A stretch of DNA of 64,000 nucleotides, from assembly GCA_934446675.1 (NCBI GenBank), contig CAKSEL010000001.1, positions 62,001-126,000 on the forward strand, in the 5' to 3' direction. Positions within the stretch are counted from its first letter, which is position 1; each line of letters begins with the position of its first letter. The position numbers were made by a program, and so were the translations under genes. Positions 34,520 through 43,475 of the stretch are shown piece after piece. The notes beneath the pieces were generated by a model, which worked only from the letters and a program-made list of their open reading frames with translations, was not told the DNA's origin and did no database searches. The DNA is from an uncultured Eubacteriales bacterium. Lineage in GTDB: Bacteria; Bacillota; Clostridia; Oscillospirales; CAG-382.

Positions 34520-35413
34520 TCAATAGTCAAAATCCGGGACATATTCCTCTTTTGCCGAGGCGCGCTCCTGGACATATCCTTTCACAAAGCCGAGTTTCAG
34601 TGCATAATCCGTGACCTTACCGTACTCAAGCGTTGTAAGCTTTCGGTTGATTTCGGGAAAATCATGCGCGCGGTCTGTCGGAAAATACTGGCTCATCAGG
34701 CTTATCGGAAGTCTTTGCGGATCGAATTCTCTGCTTAACGCGTCAAGCACCGCAAAGCTGTCACGATACATACCGGGAAGTACCATGTGACGCACTAACA
34801 TTCCGCTTTTCATATGCCCGTCATCATCAAACACGGCATACCCGGTATGTCTGTGCATTTCACGTATAGCCGAAAACGCTTTTTCAAAATAATCGGCAGC
34901 TCCCGAATACTTTGCCGAAAGTGCAGACGAAAAATATTTAAGATCAGGCAAGTATATATCCACAAGTCCGCAAAGATTACGGAGTACCGTGACGCTGTCA
35001 TAGGCTCCGGTATTATATACAACGGGTAAATCCGAGTGTTCTTTGAATTTTTCGAGCACGGACGGAAGTTTAAACGCATAATGTGACGGTGTGACAAGGT
35101 TTATATTGACAGCACCGAGCTGTTCAAGTCTTTGCATTTCATAAAGCAAAGTGTCGTCGTCAATATACTTTCCCGAATATCCGTGCGAAATCTTACTGTT
35201 CTGGCAAAACACACAGCCGAGATTACAGCCGGAAAAAAATACCGTTCCCGAACCTTTGCCGTATGATATGCAGGGTTCTTCCCACTCATGTAATCCGACA
35301 CGCGCGATTTTATATGCGTTCCCGACGCCGCAGAAGCCTGGTTGCTTATCACGTTCCGCGCCGCACCGTCTCGGACAGGCAAAGCATATTGAGTTTACAT
35401 CGGTCTGCGGCAT
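34520..35413 (-). CDS. Radical SAM protein of the pyruvate formate-lyase-activase-like family
   Basis: 297 residues. An N-terminal CFACPRRCG cysteine motif precedes the radical SAM cluster motif GCNLGCVFCQN (CxxxCxxC). The layout matches the PflX/YgiQ-distinct group often annotated as a radical SAM or PFL-activating-like protein of unknown substrate, rather than true PflA, and no glycyl-radical enzyme gene is near. ATG 35413 has GGAGGAAA. It heads a four-gene set (radical SAM, antiporter, NUDIX, PLP enzyme) and its leader contains a terminator hairpin (35441-35476). Confidence 0.82.
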   Translation of the reverse strand: MPQTDVNSICFACPRRCGAERDKQPGFCGVGNAYKIARVGLHEWEEPCISYGKGSGTVFFSGCNLGCVFCQNSKISHGYSGKYIDDDTLLYEMQRLEQLGAVNINLVTPSHYAFKLPSVLEKFKEHSDLPVVYNTGAYDSVTVLRNLCGLVDIYLPDLKYFSSALSAKYSGAADYFEKAFSAIREMHRHTGYAVFDDDGHMKSGMLVRHMVLPGMYRDSFAVLDALSREFDPQRLPISLMSQYFPTDRAHDFPEINRKLTTLEYGKVTDYALKLGFVKGYVQERASAKEEYVPDFDY

Positions 35414-35440
35414 ACATTTCCTCCGAAAGTGAAAAAATAC

Positions 35441-35476
35441 AAAAAAGCGGTCAGAAAGCTTTTAACGATCCGACCG
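35441..35476 (-). terminator. Terminator of the SulP gene, inside the radical SAM leader
   Basis: Minus strand: stem CGGTCGGA/TCTGACCG with one G-T wobble, then CTTTTTTG. It lies after sulP but also downstream of a promoter-like sequence at 35537-35565, so it may additionally act as an attenuator for the radical SAM gene. Confidence 0.7.
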
Positions 35477-35536
35477 GAAAGATTTTATGTGCGAAGTCCG
35501 GCGAAAACAAACCCGGATAGTTTATTCTACATGAAT

Positions 35537-35565
35537 ATTTTACCATAAACAAGGCTTACCGTCAA
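35537..35565 (-). promoter_or_regulatory. Promoter-like sequence upstream of the radical SAM operon
   Basis: Minus strand: TTGACG (35560-35565), 17-nt spacer, TAAAAT (35537-35542). Transcripts from here would run about 60 nt before meeting the hairpin at 35441-35476. Confidence 0.55.
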
Positions 35566-35640
35566 CCGCAAACGTTCCAATTCAAGCTTTGTTTACAAGT
35601 GCATGTCAAATAAAAGACAAAAACACAGATTTATGCCGTA

Positions 35641-37284
35641 TTACTGCTTTGGAGAAAACTGTTTTGCGCGCTGCATTGCGGAATTTATATCCGAACAGAA
35701 GTTTTCTGCGCCTACAAGCTCGTAAAGACCGGATTTTTTCATTGCCTTAAGCGGCTGAGGATTGACATGAGACATGATAACGGCAGCACCCTTTGACGAG
35801 CATTTGCTTATCAATGCCTCAAGGCTTCTCATTGCGTCGGTATCAAGCGACGGAACGGCTCTCATTCTGAGAATTACGCAGGAAATGCCGGGTTTTACTA
35901 TTATATTTGAAATCTGGCTTGCAACGGCGAAGAACATGGGACCGCTGAACTCGAATACGCTGACATAATCCGGCACGTTCATAAGCGGCTTATCGTTTTC
36001 GTCGGTTTCGGAATACTTCCAGCCCTTTACACCGGACTCTTCACTCATTCGCTTCATAAAAAGTATGCAGGCTGCTATTACGCCTATTTCTATTGCAACA
36101 ACGAGGTCAAAAATTACGGTGAGAAGGAATGTTGTCACAAGAACTATCACGTCGCTTTTCGGCGAGGACTTTACGATATTTACAAAAGTTTTCCAGCCGC
36201 ACATATTATAGGCGACGTTTATAAGTATTGCAGCAATGGCGGGCATGGGTATAAAAGCTGCGTATTTCATAAGTGCGGTAAGTACAGCGGCAAGCACAAC
36301 CGAGTGCACCATGCCGGCAACGGGAGTTCTTCCGCCGTTTTTAATATTTGCGGCAGTTCTTGCAATGGCGCCGGTAGCCGGTATTCCTCCGAACAATGCA
36401 GAGCCTATATTTGCCGTACCCTGAGCGATAAGCTCAGTATTTGAACGGTGATGTCCGCCTATCATTCCGTCAGCAACAACACAGGACAAGAGCGATTCTA
36501 TTCCGGCAAGCACTGCGATAGTGACTGCGTCCGGCATTACGTCTGCGGCAAGCTTAAACGAAAATTCAGGCAATACAAAATGAGGAAGTCCGCTGTTTAC
36601 GCTATACAGATCTCCTATTGTATTTACATTCATGCCAAGTCCCTTTACCATAGCCGTACCGACAACGACCGCGACAAGCGACGCCGGGATCTTATCAAAG
36701 AATTTAGGCATTACAAAAAGTATCACAAGGCAGACAGCGCCGACAATAATTGCACTTGCATTTACGGTTGAAACATTCTTTACAAATGCGCTCAGTTTCT
36801 CAAGAGTTTCTATCGGAGCTTCGCCGTTCATGTACTTAACTCCGGCAAAATCCTTAAGCTGTCCTATGACAAGCGTAAGAGCTATGCCGGCGGTAAAACC
36901 GGTAGTAATCGAGAACGGAATGAATTTTATAAGGTTTCCGAGCTTGAATATGCCCATAATTATAAGCAGAATTCCTGCTATGACGGTTGCGAGAGCAAGT
37001 CCCGAAAGTCCTTTCTTTGCGACAATTCCGGCGACTATTGTGGCAAATGCCGCGGTAGGTCCTGCGATCTGCACGCTGCTGCCGCCGAGAAGCGAGGTTA
37101 TAAATCCTGCAACAACCGCGGTATAAATACCGGCTTCGGGTGCGACTCCAGACGCTATTGCAAGTGCAATGGACAGCGGAAGAGCTATTACGGCGACGAT
37201 AATGCCGGATATTACGTCTTTTGAAAACTGTTTTGCGCTGTAATTTTTAAGGTCATCAAACAGCATTGGCTTAAATGTCTGCAT
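35641..37284 (-). CDS. SulP-family anion transporter with STAS domain
   Basis: 547 residues. About 12-14 membrane helices (SulP/SLC26 fold, AIASGVAPEAGIYTAVVAGFI and IAGPTAAFATIV), then a cytoplasmic STAS domain (about 440-547) with VSVFEFSGPMFFAVA and RMRAVPSLDTDAMRSLE. In the STAS domain the position phosphorylated in anti-sigma antagonists is SLDTDA. It imports sulfate, bicarbonate or another anion; the ion is not predictable. Own consensus promoter at 37327-37355. Start ATG 37284; GGAG is 13 nt away. Confidence 0.92.
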   Translation of the reverse strand: MQTFKPMLFDDLKNYSAKQFSKDVISGIIVAVIALPLSIALAIASGVAPEAGIYTAVVAGFITSLLGGSSVQIAGPTAAFATIVAGIVAKKGLSGLALATVIAGILLIIMGIFKLGNLIKFIPFSITTGFTAGIALTLVIGQLKDFAGVKYMNGEAPIETLEKLSAFVKNVSTVNASAIIVGAVCLVILFVMPKFFDKIPASLVAVVVGTAMVKGLGMNVNTIGDLYSVNSGLPHFVLPEFSFKLAADVMPDAVTIAVLAGIESLLSCVVADGMIGGHHRSNTELIAQGTANIGSALFGGIPATGAIARTAANIKNGGRTPVAGMVHSVVLAAVLTALMKYAAFIPMPAIAAILINVAYNMCGWKTFVNIVKSSPKSDVIVLVTTFLLTVIFDLVVAIEIGVIAACILFMKRMSEESGVKGWKYSETDENDKPLMNVPDYVSVFEFSGPMFFAVASQISNIIVKPGISCVILRMRAVPSLDTDAMRSLEALISKCSSKGAAVIMSHVNPQPLKAMKKSGLYELVGAENFCSDINSAMQRAKQFSPKQ

Positions 37285-37326
37285 TTCTTTTCAAAGCTCC
37301 GTTTTTTTCTTTTTTTCTTCAAAAAT

Positions 37327-37355
37327 ATTATATCACTTTGCCGAGCCGTAATCAA
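37327..37355 (-). promoter_or_regulatory. Promoter of the SulP transporter gene
   Basis: Minus strand: TTGATT (37350-37355), 17-nt spacer, TATAAT (37327-37332), about 45 nt before the start codon. Confidence 0.8.
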
Positions 37356-37431
37356 TTCGCAAATAAGACGTCATTTCGGAATAATCCGGTAAAAATTTAT
37401 GCAAATTGCAACAATATTTTTTTACGGCTGC

Positions 37432-37460
37432 TTGACTTTAAAGTGCAATTATAATAGAAT
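37432..37460 (+). promoter_or_regulatory. Promoter of the sugar isomerase/epimerase gene
   Basis: TTGACT (37432-37437), 17-nt spacer, TAGAAT (37455-37460). A TATAAT at 37450 is only 12 nt from the -35 and is not used. Confidence 0.65.
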
Positions 37461-37488
37461 ATAGAAAAAAGCTCACAAGGAGAGAAAA

Positions 37489-38331
37489 ATGAAAACAGGA
37501 ATTGGAACTTCGGCATACACCGAAAACGGTTTTATGGATTTTAAACAAATGCGCGCCGACGGATTTGACTGTGCGGACGAGCAAATGCTTTGCGACACGA
37601 ACGGAGAAGTATACAGCTGCGGCGAAGAAAGATTTTCCGAGATACTAAAAAAACGTCTTGACGACGCAAAAAGCAGCGGCATTACCTTTTCACAGGTTCA
37701 CGGTCCCTGGCCCGTATGCGACACAACGCCCGAAAAAAGGGCTCAAAACCTTTCGTACATGAAAACCGCGGTACGTGCGGCAAAATTACTCGAATGTAAA
37801 AATCTTGTTATACACCCCGTAATGCCGTACAAATGGGCAACAGAGAGCGAACCGGAATACGCAGTGCGCATAAACAGAGAATATTTTACCGAGCTTTGCG
37901 AATATGCACTTGAATACGGCGTAAACATATGCATAGAAAATATGCCGACCAAGAACCACAGCTTAGCCGACGTACCTTCGCTTATCAAATTTACTGACGA
38001 AATTAATCTTCCGAATTTCAAGATATGTTTTGACACAGGACATGCCAACGTAACGGGTCAGAGCTGTGCCGAAATGGTTAAGCTTCTCGGAAACCGCATG
38101 ACGGTAATGCACGTACACGACAACAAGGGCTATTATGACACTCACACAGCACCTTTTGACGGCACCATCGACTGGGAGGCTTTCAAAAACGCCCTTGCAG
38201 ACATCGGATTTGACGGCTGTGTATCAATAGAAAGCGGTGACTATATCTGCAAATGCCCTCAGGCTTTAAAAAGCACATACAGAAAAGCACTTCATCAATG
38301 CGCCGCATACTTTGCAGGAAAAGAGATATAA
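37489..38331 (+). CDS. Sugar phosphate isomerase/epimerase, xylose-isomerase-like TIM barrel
   Basis: 280 residues of the AP-endonuclease-2/IolE-like fold. Metal-binding Glu and Asp/His residues appear in ICIENMP, ICFDTGHAN, VMHVHDN and SIESGD. It probably isomerises or epimerises a keto-sugar or inositol intermediate, but the substrate is unknown. The gene stands alone, with its own promoter, an AAGGAG site and a terminator, so neighbours give no hint. Confidence 0.85.
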   Translation: MKTGIGTSAYTENGFMDFKQMRADGFDCADEQMLCDTNGEVYSCGEERFSEILKKRLDDAKSSGITFSQVHGPWPVCDTTPEKRAQNLSYMKTAVRAAKLLECKNLVIHPVMPYKWATESEPEYAVRINREYFTELCEYALEYGVNICIENMPTKNHSLADVPSLIKFTDEINLPNFKICFDTGHANVTGQSCAEMVKLLGNRMTVMHVHDNKGYYDTHTAPFDGTIDWEAFKNALADIGFDGCVSIESGDYICKCPQALKSTYRKALHQCAAYFAGKEI

Positions 38332-38360
38332 TTTTACCGAAATACAGAATACATACAAAC

Positions 38361-38398
38361 ACAAACGGCTGAACTTTTACGCTCAGCCGTGATTTTTT
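38361..38398. terminator. Bidirectional terminator
   Basis: Perfect 8-bp stem ACGGCTGA/TCAGCCGT (38365-38372, 38383-38390), followed by GATTTTTT on the plus strand. It separates the isomerase gene from the convergent ABC operon. Confidence 0.85.
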
Positions 38399-38400
38399 AT

Positions 38401-39174
38401 TCAGTTACCGCATTCAATGCTTATTTCATTGAATTTTTTGAGCAGATCCGGCACTTCAAGTCTTTGCTTTGCCTCGCCTTTGGCGTCGATAACGGCTTTT
38501 CCTTCATGCATCATCACTATTCTGTCGCCGTAATCTACGGCAAATCTCAGATTATGCGTTACCATTATTGTTGTGACCTTACGCTCTCTGACAAGCTTTT
38601 CGGTAAGCTTCATTATTGTTTCGCTGGTTTTGGGATCAAGCGCTGCGGTATGCTCGTCAAGTATCAGCAGTTCAATATCCGTCATGTTCGCAATTACAAG
38701 CGCAAGCGCCTGTCTCTGACCGCCGGAAAGATTGCCGACCTTGACGTTCATGCGGTTTTCAAGTCCCATTTCGCACTGGCTGAGCAGCTCTTTATAATAT
38801 GCGATACGCTTTTTGCTTACCGCGCTGCCGAGTCCGAAAATTTTGCCCTTATTATCCGCAAGCGCCATATTTTCGATTATGGTAAGATCGGAGCAGGTAC
38901 CTGCTCTCGGATCCTGGAAAACGCGGCCTATATTGGCTGCGCGCTTATATTCGGGCTTATGCGTTATATCTTTATCCTTGAGAAGAATCTGACCTGCGTC
39001 GGGAGTAAGCGAACCGCAGATAAGGTTAAGCATTGTGGTCTTTCCGGAGCCGTTTGAACCGATTACGGAAACAAACTCGCCTTTATCGACTTTGAAGTTA
39101 AAATCATCAAAGAGCTTTACTTCATCAACCGTGCCTTTATTAAAGTATTTTACTATGTTTTTAAGCTCAACCAT
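38401..39174 (-). CDS. ABC transporter ATPase, predicted tryptophan uptake
   Basis: 257 residues. Walker A GSNGSGKTTMLNL, signature NLSGGQRQALALV, Walker B ELLILDEHTAALD with His in place of the usual Pro after Glu, as in relatives of this family, and switch region IMVTHN. Start ATG 39174 overlaps the permease end by 8 nt and has GGAGG 11 nt upstream; longer frames lie within the permease gene. Last gene of the T-box-controlled operon. The tryptophan assignment comes from the leader and the known TrpXYZ family, not from this protein. Confidence 0.88.
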   Translation of the reverse strand: MVELKNIVKYFNKGTVDEVKLFDDFNFKVDKGEFVSVIGSNGSGKTTMLNLICGSLTPDAGQILLKDKDITHKPEYKRAANIGRVFQDPRAGTCSDLTIIENMALADNKGKIFGLGSAVSKKRIAYYKELLSQCEMGLENRMNVKVGNLSGGQRQALALVIANMTDIELLILDEHTAALDPKTSETIMKLTEKLVRERKVTTIMVTHNLRFAVDYGDRIVMMHEGKAVIDAKGEAKQRLEVPDLLKKFNEISIECGN

Positions 39175-40114
39175 TTTTACGCGTGCCTCCTCTCTTCTTT
39201 CCGGCAATATCGCTGAACACGAGTGCCAAAGTAAAGAGCACCGCCATAAGCAGCTTATTATACGATGACGGTATTCCCACAAGCGATGCTATAACAAGGC
39301 AAGCCTGATATATTACCGCGCCTATGATTACCTTTGTTGTGGGTTTCATAAAGGATACTTTCCCGAACACCGAAAGTCCGATAATAAGCGACGCAAGTCC
39401 TATTACTATCATTCCTATACCCATACTCTGGTTTACGTTTGCACGGCTCTGAACTATAAGTGCGCCGCTTACCGCCGCATATGCGTTGCCTACCGCAAGA
39501 CCAAGTATCTTCATATTTCCGGGATCTTTTGCAAGCATTTTGACATACTGCGGATTATTTCCGGCAGCTCTGAGCAGCAGTCCGTTCTTGGTTTTAAGAT
39601 ACAGATCCATTATTATCTTGAATATTACGGCAACGGCAAAGAAAACAATAAGCTTTCTGAGTGAAACATCGCCGGCTTTTTCGGGTATGAGGTTTGCGGG
39701 AAATTCTCTGAATATATTGGGTACCGTTCTGCCGAGAGGAATTGTCGTAAGTGCGCCCTCGCCCTTTATATCTCCGCCCATGCCGAGTACGCTTGCGACG
39801 AGATTGACGGATATAAGTCCCGTTGATACAAGTATTCCGCAAAGCAGAGGACGTATTTTAAGCTTTACGTTAAGCAAGCCCGTTATGCTTCCGAGAAGCG
39901 CGCCTGCTATAAACGAGCAGAGCATTGCAAGCCACGGATTTACCCCTGCTCTTACAAGCAGTGCAAACACAACGCCGCCCGACAGCACCGTTCCTTCGAC
40001 GGTAAGATCCGGAAAATCAAGCGTTGTATAAGATATGAAATATCCCATTGCAAGTATCGAATACATAAATCCGTCCTGCAAAAATACCTGTACGGAGTTC
40101 AAAAAAGCGTTCAT
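39167..40114 (-). CDS. ABC transporter permease, predicted tryptophan uptake
   Basis: 315 residues of the BPD_transp_2 family, about 8-9 membrane helices (DGFMYSILAMGYFISYTTLD, DLTVEGTVLSGGVVFALLV and the conserved GNAYAAVSGALIVQS). This is the branch paired with ABC_sub_bind proteins. Start ATG 40114 (MNAFLNS); the AAAGG site is 14 nt away. A hairpin at 40145-40165 separates it from the binding-protein gene and may lower its expression relative to that gene. Confidence 0.87.
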   Translation of the reverse strand: MNAFLNSVQVFLQDGFMYSILAMGYFISYTTLDFPDLTVEGTVLSGGVVFALLVRAGVNPWLAMLCSFIAGALLGSITGLLNVKLKIRPLLCGILVSTGLISVNLVASVLGMGGDIKGEGALTTIPLGRTVPNIFREFPANLIPEKAGDVSLRKLIVFFAVAVIFKIIMDLYLKTKNGLLLRAAGNNPQYVKMLAKDPGNMKILGLAVGNAYAAVSGALIVQSRANVNQSMGIGMIVIGLASLIIGLSVFGKVSFMKPTTKVIIGAVIYQACLVIASLVGIPSSYNKLLMAVLFTLALVFSDIAGKKRGGTRKNG

Positions 40115-40144
40115 GTGATCACTTACAGCCTTTCGGTAAAATTC

Positions 40145-40165
40145 GGGACGGCTCTTCACCGCCCC
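40145..40165 (-). promoter_or_regulatory. Intercistronic hairpin between binding-protein and permease genes
   Basis: Minus strand stem GGGGCGG/CCGTCCC with one wobble, followed by GAATTTT. Such hairpins after binding-protein genes commonly stabilise the upstream message or partly terminate transcription. Confidence 0.5.
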
Positions 40166-40194
40166 GGCATTGTTTTATCTGAATTGCAGACTTT

Positions 40195-41238
40195 TTACTT
40201 ATTGGTAGTAACGGTCTCGGCATTTGCGTAGCTTTCGGGCATTGTCATATCAAGTGCTGCGAGAACTTCGGTATTTACTACGGGTGTTGCGTCGGTTATT
40301 GTACGTACTGCCATTTCTGCAGGATCTTCGCCGTCAAGAACATCGAGTGCCATCTCACCGGTAACTTTACCGAGCGCTACATAGTCAATGGAAACTGCTG
40401 CAAGACAGCCGTTCTTTACCTGCTCAACCTCAGAGCCGTATACCGGGATACCTGCGTCATTTGCCGCGTCAAGAACAACGGTGAGATTATTTACGACTTT
40501 ATTATCGGTAAAGTTATTTATGCAGTCAACCTGAGAAGCAAGCGCGGTAGCTGCTGCCGGAATATCGGCGTCATTCTGAATACCAGTTGCAACTACTTCA
40601 ATATCGCGGTCTGCGCAGATCTTCTTGAATCTTTCAAGGTTGGAAATGGAGTTTGCTTCGCTTGTTGTATAGAGTATACCGATCTTTTTTACATCGGGCT
40701 GCATTGACTGAATGAGATTTACCTGAGCCTCAAGGTCAAGGACGTCGGAGGTACCTGTGCAGGCATATCCGGGCTTTTCCATGCTCTCAACGAGCTCTGC
40801 GGCAACAGGATCACTTACAGCGCAGAATATAACGGGTATATCGGTGCCGTCGGTAGCAGCTGCTGAGCTGAGCGCTGCGGGTGTTGCGATAGCAACTATC
40901 ATATCGTACTTCTGGGAAACCATATTTGCGGCATATGTTCCGCAGTCTGAATCGGCAGCGGCGTCAGAGCCTATCTGGCGGTCGATCTTGATGTTCTTAT
41001 CGGACGCATTGAGTGCGGCTTCAACACCGGCATAGCAGTTATCAAGCGAAGGATGGCTTACATACTGTATAACGCCGACCTTTATTTCGTCTGAGGTGTT
41101 ATCGGAACCGGAATTATCCGTAAGTACATTGTTATTATCATTGGTATCGTTTGTGTCTTTTACGGTATTATTGCCGCAGGAAGCGAGCATTGCGGAAACT
41201 GTGAGGGCTGCGAGAATACAAGCAAATATCTTTTTCAT
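40195..41238 (-). CDS. ABC transporter substrate-binding lipoprotein, predicted tryptophan binding
   Basis: 347 residues of the ABC_sub_bind family. Lipoprotein signal with lipobox LASC (about Cys21), an Asn/Asp/Thr-rich linker, then the two-domain fold (IKVGVIQYVSHPSLDNC, VIFCAVSDPVAAELV, SIDYVALG). Firmicute members with this composition have been proposed as TrpX of a TrpXYZ tryptophan transporter. AAGGAG precedes the ATG. A tryptophan T-box leader (41371-41640) and a one-Trp upstream ORF (41305-41337) lie in front. Ligand inferred from the leader's UGG specifier. Confidence 0.9.
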   Translation of the reverse strand: MKKIFACILAALTVSAMLASCGNNTVKDTNDTNDNNNVLTDNSGSDNTSDEIKVGVIQYVSHPSLDNCYAGVEAALNASDKNIKIDRQIGSDAAADSDCGTYAANMVSQKYDMIVAIATPAALSSAAATDGTDIPVIFCAVSDPVAAELVESMEKPGYACTGTSDVLDLEAQVNLIQSMQPDVKKIGILYTTSEANSISNLERFKKICADRDIEVVATGIQNDADIPAAATALASQVDCINNFTDNKVVNNLTVVLDAANDAGIPVYGSEVEQVKNGCLAAVSIDYVALGKVTGEMALDVLDGEDPAEMAVRTITDATPVVNTEVLAALDMTMPESYANAETVTTNK

Positions 41239-41304
41239 GATGATTGACTCCTTAAAAATTATTATTAAAATATGTTTACTGTTTTTATTCGGATAAGCTT
41301 AAAA

Positions 41305-41337
41305 TCATTCAAAGCTTTGCCATCGTTTTACTCTCAT
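41305..41337 (-). CDS. Short upstream ORF (leader peptide with one Trp)
   Basis: Eleven codons, ATG to TGA, encoding MRVKRWQSFE. It has an excellent ribosome-binding site, GGGAGG, eight nt upstream, and lies between the T-box terminator and the binding-protein gene. The single Trp codon is at position 6. AAGCTT occurs twice nearby (within the ORF and 11 nt after its end) and could pair. Whether it is translated or regulates anything is unknown; it is too short for statistical support. Confidence 0.45.
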   Translation of the reverse strand: MRVKRWQSFE

Positions 41338-41370
41338 TTGTATTACCTCCCAAAAAACGTGCATAAACAA

Positions 41371-41640
41371 CAAAAAAACTCTTATCCCTGTATTTGGGAC
41401 AAGAGTTAAAATCCTGCGGTACCACCCAAGTTAGCGTTTTACGCTCACTCTGCCATACACTGACTATGTATGCGCATTTGTCAACACAGTGCTCTCTGCG
41501 TCAGCACTACTAAGAGTAAAAACTCTTTTCGGACTGCCCTCAGAAGTCCATTCGGCAAGTTCTCCGTACCGCATTTCCACCGTCAGCGGCTCTCTGAAAC
41601 CTTGAATGTCTTGCTTACTTACTCTTCTTCAACGGTTTAT
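41371..41640 (-). promoter_or_regulatory. T-box riboswitch leader, UGG (tryptophan) specifier
   Basis: Minus-strand leader with the T-box motif TTGGGTGGTACCGC, a stem I containing AGAGAG and GGTGGAAATGCGG, and specifier loop GAA-TGG-A at 41548-41550 (tryptophan codon followed by the usual purine). The terminator AACTCTTGTCCC/GGGATAAGAGTT with T7 (41371-41407) would form unless uncharged tRNA-Trp stabilises the antiterminator around the T-box. It controls the downstream ABC transporter. The specifier reading was made by eye but fits all positional rules. Confidence 0.9.
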
Positions 41641-41646
41641 GCGTCT

Positions 41647-41674
41647 ATTATACCACCGAAAACGGATTTGTCAA
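41647..41674 (-). promoter_or_regulatory. Promoter of the T-box leader
   Basis: Minus strand: TTGACA (41669-41674), 16-nt spacer, TATAAT (41647-41652), with the T-box leader starting about 10 nt downstream. Confidence 0.8.
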
Positions 41675-41771
41675 GTGCTTTTACAAAAATTTCCGTGCAA
41701 AAAACGACATTCATGACTTTTTGACAAAACACAGGCATAAAAACGCGCACATCATACAGCAAAATGACAAC

Positions 41772-41799
41772 ACAAAACCCCGGACTTTTAGATCCGGGG
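41772..41799 (-). terminator. Terminator after groEL
   Basis: Minus strand perfect 7-bp stem CCCCGGA/TCCGGGG with loop TCTAAAAG, followed by TTTTGTG. Confidence 0.8.
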
Positions 41800-41822
41800 C
41801 AAGATTTACTTAAATTTCGGAA

Positions 41823-43442
41823 TTAATACATTCCGGGAGCCGGAGCTGCGGGAGCTGCTGCCGGAGGTTCGGGCTTATCCGCAACAAGCGCTTCGGTTGT
41901 GAGTATCATTGAAGCAACGGAAGCTGCGTTCTGGAGCGCGGAACGGGATACCTTTGTAGGATCCACGATACCTGCGTCAACCATGTTTACATACTTATCG
42001 TTATATGCGTCGTATCCGACACCAGCCTCGGAATTCTTAATCTTTTCAAGGATTACCGAGCCGTCCATGCCTGCATTTGCGGCAATCTGACGAACGGGAG
42101 CCTCAAGAGCCTTAAGAACGATATTGATACCGGTCTTTTCGTCGCCTTCTGCGGTTGCAACGAGATTTTCAACAGCGTGGATAACGTTTACAAACGCCGT
42201 TCCGCCGCCGGGAACTATACCTTCCTCAACTGCTGCGCGTGTAGCATTGAGCGCGTCCTCGATACGGAGCTTCTTATCCTTCATTTCGGTTTCGGTAGCT
42301 GCGCCGACCTTGATTACGGCAACACCGCCGGAAAGCTTTGCAAGTCTTTCCTGGAGCTTTTCCTTATCGAAATCGGAAGTTGTGGTTTCGATAGCAGCCT
42401 TAATCTGACCTATTCTGCCCTTAATTGCGTCTGTGTCGCCTGCACCGCCGACGATAATGGTATTTTCCTTATTGACCTTTACCTGACGTGCTCTGCCGAG
42501 CTGTGCCATTGTGGTATCCTTGAGTTCAAGTCCGAGATCGGAAGAAATTACTTCTCCGCCGGTAAGGATAGCTATATCGGTAAGCATTTCCTTTCTTCTG
42601 TCGCCAAAGCCGGGAGCCTTGACTGCAACGCAGGTAAATGTGCCTCTGAGCTTATTTACAAGCAATGTGGAAAGTGCCTCGCCTTCGATATCCTCTGCGA
42701 TTATTACAAGCTTCTTACCGCCCTGAAGAATCTGTTCGAGAAGCGGAAGTATATCCTGAATATTGGAAATCTTCTTATCGGTGATGAGAAGAAGTGCGTC
42801 GTCGATAACAGCCTCCATCTTATCGGTATCTGTTACCATATAAGGCGAGATATATCCTCTGTCAAACTGCATACCTTCGACAACTTCGCAATAGGTATCA
42901 GCCGACTTTGATTCCTCAACGGTAATAACTCCGTCGGAGGTTACCTTTTCCATAGCGTCTGCAATGAGCTTTCCGATTACTTCGTCTGCGGAAGAAACTG
43001 CGCCTACTCTTGCTATATCCTTTGAGCCGTTGACGGGCTTTGAAATTCTGTGAAGTTCGTCTACCGCTGCGTCAACCGCTTTCTGTATACCCTTTTTGAG
43101 AACCATGGGGTTTGCGCCCGCTACAACGTTCTTCATACCTTCGTGTACGAAAGCCTGAGCGAGAAGCGTTGCGGTAGTCGTACCGTCGCCTGCTGCGTCG
43201 TTGGTCTTTGTGGCAACTTCCTTGAGAAGCTGTGCGCCCATGTTTTCCATTGCGTCCTCAAGCTCTATTTCCTTAGCTATCGTTACGCCGTCGTTTGTTA
43301 TAAGGGGAGAACCGTACTTCTTATCGAGCACTACGTTTCTGCCCTTGGGGCCGAGTGTTATTTTTACTGTATCGGCAACTGCGTCTACGCCTTTTACAAG
43401 CGCGTTTCTTGCGTCAATGCCGTATGAAAGTTCCTTTGACAT
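41823..43442 (-). CDS. groEL: 60-kDa chaperonin GroEL
   Basis: Folding chaperone ring subunit, 539 residues. VTLGPKGRNVVLDKKYG, the ATP site GDGTTTATLLAQ and AAVEEGIVPGGGTAF are diagnostic. The C-terminal tail ends in Pro/Ala repeats (PAAAPAAPAPGMY) in place of the usual GGM repeats. GGAGGT precedes the ATG. Follows groES in one operon under a CIRCE element. Confidence 0.98.
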   Translation of the reverse strand: MSKELSYGIDARNALVKGVDAVADTVKITLGPKGRNVVLDKKYGSPLITNDGVTIAKEIELEDAMENMGAQLLKEVATKTNDAAGDGTTTATLLAQAFVHEGMKNVVAGANPMVLKKGIQKAVDAAVDELHRISKPVNGSKDIARVGAVSSADEVIGKLIADAMEKVTSDGVITVEESKSADTYCEVVEGMQFDRGYISPYMVTDTDKMEAVIDDALLLITDKKISNIQDILPLLEQILQGGKKLVIIAEDIEGEALSTLLVNKLRGTFTCVAVKAPGFGDRRKEMLTDIAILTGGEVISSDLGLELKDTTMAQLGRARQVKVNKENTIIVGGAGDTDAIKGRIGQIKAAIETTTSDFDKEKLQERLAKLSGGVAVIKVGAATETEMKDKKLRIEDALNATRAAVEEGIVPGGGTAFVNVIHAVENLVATAEGDEKTGINIVLKALEAPVRQIAANAGMDGSVILEKIKNSEAGVGYDAYNDKYVNMVDAGIVDPTKVSRSALQNAASVASMILTTEALVADKPEPPAAAPAAPAPGMY

Positions 43443-43475
43443 ATATATTTACCTCCTAAAGCGCTTTTACAATAA

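Noticed and set aside
37450..37455. TATAAT as the -10 of the sugar isomerase promoter
   Set aside because: Only 12 nt from TTGACT; TAGAAT at 37455 gives the correct 17-nt spacer.
40115..40159. Upstream extension of the permease gene
   Set aside because: It runs through the intercistronic region; the nearby GTG at 40122 is out of frame.
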